Assembly: GCA_040757595.1 (NCBI GenBank)
Contig: JBFLWP010000002.1
Location: 167,832 to 231,831, forward strand
Direction of reading: 5' to 3'
DNA: 64,000 nt
Origin: Nitrospirota bacterium
Lineage (GTDB): Bacteria > Nitrospirota > Nitrospiria > Nitrospirales > Nitrospiraceae
Under the pieces are notes generated by a model. That model searched no databases, was not told the DNA's origin, and saw nothing but the letters and a program-made list of their open reading frames with translations. Position numbers and translations under genes: made by a program. Below are positions 57,628-64,000 of this stretch, one piece after another; the stretch's first letter is position 1; the number at the start of each line of letters is the position of its first letter.

Positions 57628-58262
57628 TCACGGTCGCGCTGTCGAAGGGCAAGCTGCTCGCGCCCACGCTGGAGCTGTTCCGGCGGGCCGGCATCGCCAC
57701 GGACGGGCTGTCGGCCGAGAGCCGCCGCCTGGTCTTCCCCTGCCCCGAGGCGGACCTGACCCTGCTGATCGTCCGGCCGAGCGACATCCCGACCTACGTA
57801 GAGTACGGGGCGGCCGACGCGGGGGTGGTGGGGAAGGACGTGCTGCTGGAGCAGGAGCGGGACGTGTACGAGCCGCTGGACCTGAAGATCGGTTATTGCC
57901 GCCTGTCGGTCGCGGCGCCGCGCGGGCAGGAGCAGCGGGACCGCCTGTCGTCCAAGATCCGGGTGGCGACCAAGTATCCGCACGTCACCGAGGGGTACTT
58001 CAACCGCAAGGGCGTGCCGGTCGAGATCATCAAACTGTACGGGTCCATCGAGCTCTCGCCGATCGTGGGGCTGGCGGAGCGGATCGTGGACCTGGTCTCC
58101 AGCGGCAAGACCCTGAAGGCCCACAACCTGGTGGAGACGGACGTGATCGCCGAGTCCACGGCGCGCTTGATCGTGAACCGCGCCAGCCTCAAAATGAAGC
58201 ACGGGGGCCTCACGGATCTGATCGCCAGGCTGAAGCGGGCCAGACCGAAGCGCGTCCGGTGA
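57624..58262 (+). CDS. hisG: ATP phosphoribosyltransferase, short form
   Basis: The ATG overlaps the murA stop. The 212-residue length shows the short HisG type without the C-terminal regulatory domain, which requires HisZ as partner; no hisZ is visible in this window. The motifs [46 protein letters not shown] and [33 protein letters not shown] are typical. It catalyses the first step, joining ATP and PRPP. It is followed by hisD after 39 bases. Confidence 0.97.
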   Translation: MITVALSKGKLLAPTLELFRRAGIATDGLSAESRRLVFPCPEADLTLLIVRPSDIPTYVEYGAADAGVVGKDVLLEQERDVYEPLDLKIGYCRLSVAAPRGQEQRDRLSSKIRVATKYPHVTEGYFNRKGVPVEIIKLYGSIELSPIVGLAERIVDLVSSGKTLKAHNLVETDVIAESTARLIVNRASLKMKHGGLTDLIARLKRARPKRVR

Positions 58263-58301
58263 GCGGCAGGGCATCCGCGGTGAACCGCAGAGGGTAGAGC
58301 C

Positions 58302-59585
58302 ATGAAGGTCATCTCGAGCAGGGACCGGGCGTTCAAGACGATGGTCAAGAAGGCCGCCGCGCGCTCCACGCCCCAGGGCGGCGCGGTGGAGAACTCCGTC
58401 AAGACGATCCTCAAGGCCGTGGAGCGGGGCGGGGATCGGGCCGTCCTCCGCTACGCGAAGAAGTTCGAGCGGGTGTCCCTCAAGCCGGCCGAGATCCGGA
58501 TCAGCCCCGAGCAGGTCAAGGAGGCCTACTACCAGATCCGCAAGGAGGAGGGGGACGCGCTGCGCTACGCGGCCCAGCGGATCATGGCGTTTCACGAGCG
58601 GCAGAAGACCAAGACCTGGATGTACCAGGACAACGGCGCGACGCTGGGGCAGATGGTGATGCCGCTCGATTCGGTGGGGATCTACGTGCCGGGCGGCAAG
58701 GCCGCCTATCCCTCCAGCGTGCTCATGTGCGCGATCCCCGCCAAGGTGGCCGGGGTCAAGCGGGTGGTCATGTGCACGCCGGTGACGAAGAGCGGCATCA
58801 GCCCCTACCTGCTCGTGGCGGCGGACGTCGCGGGCGTGGACGAGATCTACCGGATCGGCGGCGTGCAGGCCATCGGGGCCATGGCTTACGGGACCAAGAC
58901 GATCGCGCGGGTGGACAAGATCGTCGGCCCCGGCAACGTCTACGTGGCCGCGGCCAAGCGCCTCGTGTACGGGACCGTGGACATCGACATGATCGCGGGG
59001 CCCAGCGAATTGCTGGTGCTGGCCGACGAGACCGCCAACCCGGCCCAGGTCGCGGCCGACCTCCTCTGCGAGGCGGAGCACGACGAGGAGGCCAAGGTCT
59101 ACCTGGTGACGACCTCGGACCGGCTGGCCAGGGAGGTCGTCCGCCACGCGGCGGAGCAGGTCAAGCGGCTCACGCGCGGCAAGATCGTCGCCAAGTCGCT
59201 CGCCCGGCACGCGGCGGCCTTCGTGGTCGGCGGCATGGAGGAGGCCATCGAGCTGGCCAACGAGCTCGCCCCGGAACATTTGGAGCTGGCCGTGGACCGG
59301 CCCTTCGACTATCTGGAGAAGGTCCGGCACGCCGGGGCCCTGTTCCTGGGCCGGTACACGCCGCCGGCGGTCGCGGACTACGTGGCCGGCCCCAACCACG
59401 TCCTGCCGACGGGCGGGACGGCGCGGTTCTTCTCGGCCCTCTCGCTGGACGATTACGTGAAGAAGAGCAACATCATTTCGTACAACCGGGAGGAGCTGGC
59501 CAGGGTCAAGGATCACATCGCGCGCATCGCCCACATGGAGGGGCTCGACGCGCACGCCAAATCGGTGGAGAGCCGGCACGCATGA
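58302..59585 (+). CDS. hisD: Histidinol dehydrogenase
   Basis: The 427-residue protein has [89 protein letters not shown] and the catalytic [10 protein letters not shown] (Glu-His), plus the C-terminal [19 protein letters not shown]. It oxidises histidinol to histidine in the last two steps, with zinc and NAD. The stop overlaps the start of hisB (ATGA). Length and motifs are complete. Confidence 0.98.
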   Translation: MKVISSRDRAFKTMVKKAAARSTPQGGAVENSVKTILKAVERGGDRAVLRYAKKFERVSLKPAEIRISPEQVKEAYYQIRKEEGDALRYAAQRIMAFHERQKTKTWMYQDNGATLGQMVMPLDSVGIYVPGGKAAYPSSVLMCAIPAKVAGVKRVVMCTPVTKSGISPYLLVAADVAGVDEIYRIGGVQAIGAMAYGTKTIARVDKIVGPGNVYVAAAKRLVYGTVDIDMIAGPSELLVLADETANPAQVAADLLCEAEHDEEAKVYLVTTSDRLAREVVRHAAEQVKRLTRGKIVAKSLARHAAAFVVGGMEEAIELANELAPEHLELAVDRPFDYLEKVRHAGALFLGRYTPPAVADYVAGPNHVLPTGGTARFFSALSLDDYVKKSNIISYNREELARVKDHIARIAHMEGLDAHAKSVESRHA

Positions 59586-60190
59586 AAAAGAGCGCAGGAG
59601 CCAACCGGCGGGTCGCGATCGAGCGCAACACGACCGAAACGCGGATCAAGGTGGAGCTGGCCCTGGACGGGAGCGGCCGCGGGCGGATCCGGACGACGAT
59701 CCCGTTCCTGGACCACATGCTCGCCCTGCTCGCGAAGCACGGGTTCTTCGACCTGACCGTGAAGGCCAAGGGCGACACGGAGATCGACGACCACCACACG
59801 GTGGAAGACGTCGGGATCGTGCTCGGGGACGCGATCCGGCAGGCGCTTGGGTCGAAGGAGGGGATCCGCCGGTTCGGCTGGGCGGCGGTGCCGCTGGACG
59901 AGACCCTGGCCCAGGTGACCGTGGACCTGAGCGGCCGGCCCTACCTGGTCTACAACGTGCAACTGCCCCATCGCCGCATCAAGTCGTTCGACCTGTACCT
60001 GTTCGAGGACTTCTTCCAGGCCCTGGTCACGCACGCGGCGATGAACCTGCACGTCAACGTCCTCTACGGCCGCAATCCCCACCACATCCTGGAGGCCGTG
60101 TTCAAGGCGCTGGCCAAGGCCCTGGACCAGGCGACGTCCGTGGACGAGCGGGTCAAGGGGGTCCTGTCCACGAAAGGCAAATTGACGTGA
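59582..60190 (+). CDS. hisB: Imidazoleglycerol-phosphate dehydratase
   Basis: The 202-residue monofunctional form lacks the phosphatase domain. The paired metal-binding motifs are present: [27 protein letters not shown] in the first half and [28 protein letters not shown] in the second. The start overlaps the hisD stop by four bases. A spacer with a large word-repeat hairpin (60191-60286) follows before hisH. Confidence 0.98.
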   Translation: MKKSAGANRRVAIERNTTETRIKVELALDGSGRGRIRTTIPFLDHMLALLAKHGFFDLTVKAKGDTEIDDHHTVEDVGIVLGDAIRQALGSKEGIRRFGWAAVPLDETLAQVTVDLSGRPYLVYNVQLPHRRIKSFDLYLFEDFFQALVTHAAMNLHVNVLYGRNPHHILEAVFKALAKALDQATSVDERVKGVLSTKGKLT

Positions 60191-60286
60191 TAAGTGATGG
60201 GTGATGAGTGATGAGCAAGGAACTGGCCCGTAAATGACGTTCCGTCTTCACCGATCACCCGTCACCCTTCACCCATCACGGGTTCT
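60191..60286. repeat. Operon-spacer word-repeat hairpin
   Basis: AAGTGATGGGTGATGAGTGA on the left and GTCACCCTTCACCCATCACG on the right form a long imperfect hairpin exactly filling the hisB-hisH gap. Confidence 0.65.
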
Positions 60287-60901
60287 ATGATCGCCGTCAT
60301 TGACTACGAGATGGGCAACCTCCGGAGCGTCCAGAAGGCCTTCGAGACGGCCGGGTGCAAGGCGGTCGTGACCCGCGAGCGGCGGACCATCGAGGAGGCG
60401 AGCCACGTGGTGCTGCCGGGGGTCGGGGCCTTCGCCGACTGTATGGCCAACCTGGAACGGTACGACCTGGTCGAGCCGATCCGCCGGTCCATTGCGGCCG
60501 GCAAGCCCTTCCTGGGGATTTGCCTGGGCCTGCAACTGCTGTTCAGCGAGAGCGAGGAGTTCGGCCTCCACAAGGGGCTGGACCTGATTCCCGGGCGGGT
60601 CCGGCGGTTCCCTTCCGACGGGACCGGTCTCAAGGTGCCCCACATGGGCTGGAACGCCCTGACGATCACGAAGCCGGCTCCCGCGCTGCGGGGCGTCGAG
60701 ACCGGCGCCTACGTCTATTTCGTCCACTCCTACGTCGTCGAGCCGCGGGAGGCGTCGGTCGCCAGCAGCCTCACGGAGTACGGGCAGCCCTTCGTCTCCA
60801 GCATCTGGCGGGACAACGTGTTCGCCTGCCAGTTTCACCCGGAAAAGAGCCAGTCGGTGGGCCTGCGCATCATCAAGAATTTCGCCGAGTGGCGACCGTG
60901 A
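60287..60901 (+). CDS. hisH: Imidazole glycerol phosphate synthase, glutaminase subunit
   Basis: The 204-residue class I glutaminase has the nucleophile Cys in GICLGLQLLF, the catalytic His/Glu in FACQFHPEKSQ, and the N-terminal IAVIDYEMGNLRSVQKAFE. It provides ammonia to HisF, encoded about 1.7 kb downstream. No strong ribosome-binding site precedes the ATG; the hairpin spacer lies immediately upstream. Confidence 0.98.
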   Translation: MIAVIDYEMGNLRSVQKAFETAGCKAVVTRERRTIEEASHVVLPGVGAFADCMANLERYDLVEPIRRSIAAGKPFLGICLGLQLLFSESEEFGLHKGLDLIPGRVRRFPSDGTGLKVPHMGWNALTITKPAPALRGVETGAYVYFVHSYVVEPREASVASSLTEYGQPFVSSIWRDNVFACQFHPEKSQSVGLRIIKNFAEWRP

Positions 60902-60932
60902 CCGGTCACCCGTGAAACGTGAAAGGTGAGAC

Positions 60933-61685
60933 GTGAGACGAGAAGCGAAAGATCGAGCCGGCGTTTCACCAGCCACTGTTTACTGTTCGCTGTTCACCCT
61001 GTTTTTTCTGGGGGGGTGCGGGCCTACGAAGGTGCAGACCGACACCTCTCCGGAGATCGAGAACTACCAGGTCAAGACCGTCGCGGTCGTGCCGTTCCAG
61101 GCGCTCCCCACGCCGCAAATCATTGATCTGCGCGACAGTCAAATGCAGGGGCCTCAAGGGGCGGTCCGCTCCGACATCTCGCTGGCCATCCCCCAGACCA
61201 TCGAGCGCTACGACCAGCCGACCGCGACGGTTCCGCCCCAGGCGGCGGAGAAGCTGACGCGGATCTTTTACGGAAAACTGAAGGTGTGGCAGGGGCTCAA
61301 GGTCCTGTCCCCGGAAGAAACGGCGCAGGCCGTCAAGAAGCTGGGCGACACGAGCGGCCTGACTCCCGAGCAGGTGGCCAAACGGGTGGCGAAGCAGCTC
61401 TCGGCCGACGCGGCCCTGATCGGCCGCGTGCTGATCTATCAGGAGCGGGTCGGCGGGAAGCTGGGCGCCCAGCCGGCGACGGTGGGCTTCGAGGTGAAGC
61501 TGGTCAGCGTGGACGGGCGGGTCCTCTGGGTCGGCAACTATTTCGAGAAGCAGCGGCCGATGATCGAGGATCTCCCCGGCTTCGTCCAGCGCGGCGGGGT
61601 CTTCGTGACCGCCGACGAGCTGGCCCAGTACGGGGCCGAGCACGTGGTCAAGGATTTCCCCTTCGGCGTCCAGCCGGAGAAATAA
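60933..61685 (+). CDS. Lipoprotein inserted in the histidine operon
   Basis: From a GTG the protein has 250 residues with a lipoprotein signal (FTLFFLGGC). The mature part has VKTVAVVPFQALPTP near the start, AAEKLTRIFYGKLKVWQGLKVLSPEE, AKQLSADAALIGRVLIYQERVG, GFEVKLVSVDGRVLWVGNYFE. This is the pattern of periplasmic lipoproteins that share a TolB-N/GNA1162-like alpha-beta fold. It is not a histidine enzyme. Its place between hisH and hisA suggests insertion by recombination at the word-repeat spacers present on both sides (60901 and 61682). Confidence 0.75.
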   Translation: MRREAKDRAGVSPATVYCSLFTLFFLGGCGPTKVQTDTSPEIENYQVKTVAVVPFQALPTPQIIDLRDSQMQGPQGAVRSDISLAIPQTIERYDQPTATVPPQAAEKLTRIFYGKLKVWQGLKVLSPEETAQAVKKLGDTSGLTPEQVAKRVAKQLSADAALIGRVLIYQERVGGKLGAQPATVGFEVKLVSVDGRVLWVGNYFEKQRPMIEDLPGFVQRGGVFVTADELAQYGAEHVVKDFPFGVQPEK

Positions 61686-61800
61686 CCGTGAAAGGTAAAA
61701 CGTGAGACGTGAAACGTAAAAAGATAAGACGAATGACCGAAAGATGTTTCCCCGCCGCGCATGTCTTTCGTCTCACGTCTCACGTTTTCCGAGGAGCGAG
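61682..61800. repeat. Operon-spacer word-repeat hairpin
   Basis: AAAACGTGAGACGTGAAACG on the left and CGTCTCACGTCTCACGTTTT on the right form a nearly perfect inverted repeat between the lipoprotein gene and hisA. A shorter relative (GTGAAACGTGAAAGGTGAG) lies at 60911-60935. Confidence 0.65.
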
Positions 61801-61806
61801 CGGACG

Positions 61807-62526
61807 ATGCTCGTGATTCCCGCGATTGACCTGAAGGACGGCCGGTGCGTGCGCCTGCGGCAGGGCGACATGAAGGCGGAGACCGTCTATTCGGACGATC
61901 CGGCGGCGACGGCGCTCCAGTGGGAACGGCAGGGGGCCAAGCTGCTCCACGTCGTGGACCTCAACGGGGCGGTCGAGGGGAAGCCCAAGAACGTCTCGTT
62001 CATCGAGGCCATCGCCAAGACGGTCTCAGTCCCGGTCCAGGTGGGGGGAGGCATCCGTTCCCTGGATACGGTCCGGCTGTACCTCTCGGGCGGCGTCCGC
62101 CGGGTGGTGCTGGGCACGGCGGCGCTGCAGGACCGGACCCTCCTGGAGAGGGCCTGCGCGGAGTTCCCCGGCCGGATCCTGGTCGGGCTCGACGCCAGGA
62201 ACGGGAACGTGGCGGTGCAGGGCTGGACCAGCCAGTCGGGCACGAAGGCCGCGGAACTGCTCCAGGCCCTGGCGGGGCTGCCGCTCTCCGGCGTGATCTA
62301 CACGGACATCGGCCGGGACGGCATGTTGGAGGGGCCGAACCTGGCGGCGCTCCGCGAGATCGTCTCGGTCTCGCGCCTGCCGGTCATCGCCTCGGGGGGC
62401 ATCTCGCGGGTCGAAGACATCAAGGCCGTCAGGGCGCTGGGCTCCCGCATCGAGGGGGCCATCGTGGGCAAGGCCCTCTACGACGGGAAGCTGGACCTGC
62501 GCGAAGCGATCGCCGCCGCCGCGTAG
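61807..62526 (+). CDS. hisA: Phosphoribosylformimino-5-aminoimidazole carboxamide ribotide isomerase
   Basis: The ATG at 61807 gives 239 residues, a TIM barrel with [18 protein letters not shown] (catalytic Asp), [60 protein letters not shown] (second catalytic Asp) and [13 protein letters not shown]. It opens the ribose ring in step four. The usual HisA-HisF order is kept, with about 100 bases between the genes. Confidence 0.98.
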   Translation: MLVIPAIDLKDGRCVRLRQGDMKAETVYSDDPAATALQWERQGAKLLHVVDLNGAVEGKPKNVSFIEAIAKTVSVPVQVGGGIRSLDTVRLYLSGGVRRVVLGTAALQDRTLLERACAEFPGRILVGLDARNGNVAVQGWTSQSGTKAAELLQALAGLPLSGVIYTDIGRDGMLEGPNLAALREIVSVSRLPVIASGGISRVEDIKAVRALGSRIEGAIVGKALYDGKLDLREAIAAAA

Positions 62527-62624
62527 GCTCGGGGCGAGAGGGTGGACATACAGGGAGCGCAAGGCGGCAGTTCCCGAGCCCCTCACCGCGCGCCCCGCGC
62601 CTTGAGTTCGCGAAGCGAACGAAC

Positions 62625-63428
62625 ATGTTGACCAAGCGCATCATCCCCTGTCTGGACGTCAAGGACGGCCGGGTCGTGAAGGGCGTCTCGTTCGTCAACC
62701 TGCGCGACGCGGGCGATCCGGTGGAGGTGGCCCGGGCCTACGACAAGGAGGGGGCGGACGAGCTCTGCTTCCTGGACATCACCGCCTCCTACGAGAACCG
62801 CAAGACGATCCTGGACGTGGTGGCCAAGACGGCGGACCAGGTCTTCATGCCGCTCACGGTCGGCGGCGGGGTCCGGACGCTCGCGGACATCCGGGCCCTG
62901 CTCAAGGCCGGGTCCGACAAGGTCAGCATCAACACGGCGGCGGTGGAGCAGCCGGACTTCGTAAAGGCGGCGGCGGAGCGGTTCGGCACCCAGTGCATCG
63001 TGGTGGCGATCGACGCGAAGCGTCGTGGGGTGGACGCGAAACGGCGTGTCGGGCCGCAGGGGAACGGCTGGGAGGTCTACACGCACGGGGGACGGAGGCC
63101 CACGGGTCTCGACGCAGTCGAGTGGGCCAGGCGGATGGAGGCCGCCGGCGCGGGCGAGATCCTGCTGACGAGCATGGACCAGGACGGAAGGCAGAACGGC
63201 TACGACCTGGAGCTGACCGCGGCGGTGGCGGAGGCGGTTTCGATCCCGGTGATCGCCTCCGGGGGCGCCGGGACCCTGGAGCATCTCTACGAGGGATTCG
63301 TCAGGGGGAAGGCCGACGCGGTGCTGGCCGCCTCCATCTTCCACTACCGGACCTATTCGATCACGCAGGCCAAGACCTATCTGCGGGACCGGGGGGTCCC
63401 AATGAGAATGGTGAATGCGGAATGTTGA
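62625..63428 (+). CDS. hisF: Imidazole glycerol phosphate synthase, cyclase subunit
   Basis: The 267-residue TIM barrel has [83 protein letters not shown] and [17 protein letters not shown]. The loop after VVAIDAKRR contains an extra near-repeat ([14 protein letters not shown]) before [10 protein letters not shown], coming from a short tandem DNA duplication (about 63013-63060). It joins ammonia from HisH to PRFAR, giving imidazole glycerol phosphate and AICAR. A word-repeat spacer (63405-63480) follows. Confidence 0.97.
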   Translation: MLTKRIIPCLDVKDGRVVKGVSFVNLRDAGDPVEVARAYDKEGADELCFLDITASYENRKTILDVVAKTADQVFMPLTVGGGVRTLADIRALLKAGSDKVSINTAAVEQPDFVKAAAERFGTQCIVVAIDAKRRGVDAKRRVGPQGNGWEVYTHGGRRPTGLDAVEWARRMEAAGAGEILLTSMDQDGRQNGYDLELTAAVAEAVSIPVIASGGAGTLEHLYEGFVRGKADAVLAASIFHYRTYSITQAKTYLRDRGVPMRMVNAEC

Positions 63429-63546
63429 ACGAGGGGGCGACGACGCGGGGACGTGGAGACGCGGTGACGCGGGGAGATCGCCGCGTCCCCCCTTCGCCGT
63501 GCCGCCAGGTCCGACACACTCCCTCGGTTCAGCGGTCTTGTTGGAG

Positions 63547-64000
63547 ATGGACGTGACGCAGGTCAAATTCGACGAGAAGGGCCTGGTGCCGGCCGTGGTG
63601 CAGGACTGGCGGGACGGCACGGTCCTGATGCTGGGCTACATGAACCGCGAGGCCCTGGCCAGGACGATGGAGACCGGGTCGGTCCACTTCTGGAGCCGCT
63701 CGCGGAACCGGCTGTGGGAGAAGGGCGAGACCTCCGGCCACAAGCTGGTGCTCAAGGAAGTCTTCCTCGACTGCGACGGAGACACGCTCCTGGTGAAGGC
63801 CGAGCCGGTCGGGCCGACCTGCCACACGGGCGAGCGGGCCTGCTTCTTCACGAAGATGACGGCCGGGGCGCCGGAGCCGCGCACGGCGGCGGAGGCGGCG
63901 GGCGGCATCCTGGAGCGGCTCTACCAGACGGTCCTGGACCGGAAACGGTCGCCGACCGCCGGGTCCTACGTCTCCTCGCTCCTGCAGGGCGGCGCCGACA
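63547..64000 (+). CDS. hisI: Phosphoribosyl-AMP cyclohydrolase, probably HisIE fusion, cut by the right edge
   Basis: The ATG at 63547 begins a frame open to the edge (151 residues visible). The HisI domain is complete: FDEKGLVPAVVQDWRDGTVLMLGYMNREAL, SRSRNRLWEKGETSGH, LDCDGDTLLVKAEPVGPTCHTGERACFF, with the zinc Cys residues. From about residue 130 a second domain starts (GGILERLYQTVLDRKR then SYVSSLL), which looks like the start of phosphoribosyl-ATP diphosphatase (HisE). HisIE performs steps two and three. The end lies outside the window. Confidence 0.95.
   Translation, partial: MDVTQVKFDEKGLVPAVVQDWRDGTVLMLGYMNREALARTMETGSVHFWSRSRNRLWEKGETSGHKLVLKEVFLDCDGDTLLVKAEPVGPTCHTGERACFFTKMTAGAPEPRTAAEAAGGILERLYQTVLDRKRSPTAGSYVSSLLQGGAD

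Noticed and set aside
1..64000. Search for a DGR reverse transcriptase (YxDD-type) and template repeat
   Set aside because: No open frame in the window shows reverse transcriptase motifs, and no second copy of the FGE 3' end other than the two genes was seen.

Overview
The window looks like a chromosomal contig of a Nitrospira-type bacterium (phylum Nitrospirota). This is inferred from gene content, not from a marker gene: a five-gene 2-oxoacid:ferredoxin oxidoreductase operon of the reductive-TCA type, a respiratory locus that mixes Rieske/cytochrome b with two cytochrome bd-like oxidase subunits and five c-type cytochromes, the hopanoid enzyme HpnH, and GC-rich coding sequence with many lipoproteins.

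Layout. (1) 1-10.2 kb is accessory DNA, probably part of an integrative/conjugative element or integrated plasmid. It holds a NusA-like protein (cut by the left edge), a VirB1-type lytic transglycosylase, lipoproteins, a NusG-like protein, an HD-domain protein, small membrane proteins, and a ParM/ParR partition pair with three 71-bp direct repeats upstream. It ends with a degenerate HsdR N-domain protein and an internally deleted IS21-family remnant. (2) 10.2-17.5 kb is a recombination-scarred accessory block. It has two caspase-FGE fusion genes, the second broken by a 4-base deletion, a truncated Avd gene from a diversity-generating retroelement (DGR), two toxin-antitoxin pairs, a DUF2283 gene, a tRNA-Cys 3' half, a decayed CHAT-protease end and mosaic REP-like repeats. 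(3) 17.5-33 kb holds hpnH and its small neighbour, the respiratory locus (about 20.0-32.1 kb) and ubiA. (4) 33-45.3 kb is mixed: a caspase-fold lipoprotein that has lost both catalytic residues, tRNA-Thr with a duplicated 3' end, a repeat protein, a hybrid histidine kinase, PAP2 and HD proteins, yjbQ, a cytochrome c operon, pal, and a tRNA-Asn gene interrupted by a group I intron. (5) 45.3-52.1 kb carries the minus-strand oxidoreductase operon, with a clear promoter and terminator, and small conserved genes. (6) 52.2-64 kb is core: rho, rpmE, prfA, prmC, murA and a histidine operon hisG-D-B-H-(lipoprotein)-A-F-I that runs off the right edge.

How the genes work together. The respiratory locus would move quinol or cytochrome electrons through heme b, Rieske and heme c carriers. 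The oxidoreductase operon would use reduced ferredoxin for CO2 fixation. rpmE/prfA/prmC are translation genes, and prmC methylates the release factor encoded immediately upstream. The accessory block combines mobility, partition, addiction modules and caspase-fold proteins.

Most notable observations: a subgroup IC3-like group I intron in tRNA-Asn(GUU); DGR footprints without a reverse transcriptase; NusA/NusG paralogues on a mobile element; a catalytically dead HsdR-N protein; and a family of word-repeat hairpins in operon spacers.
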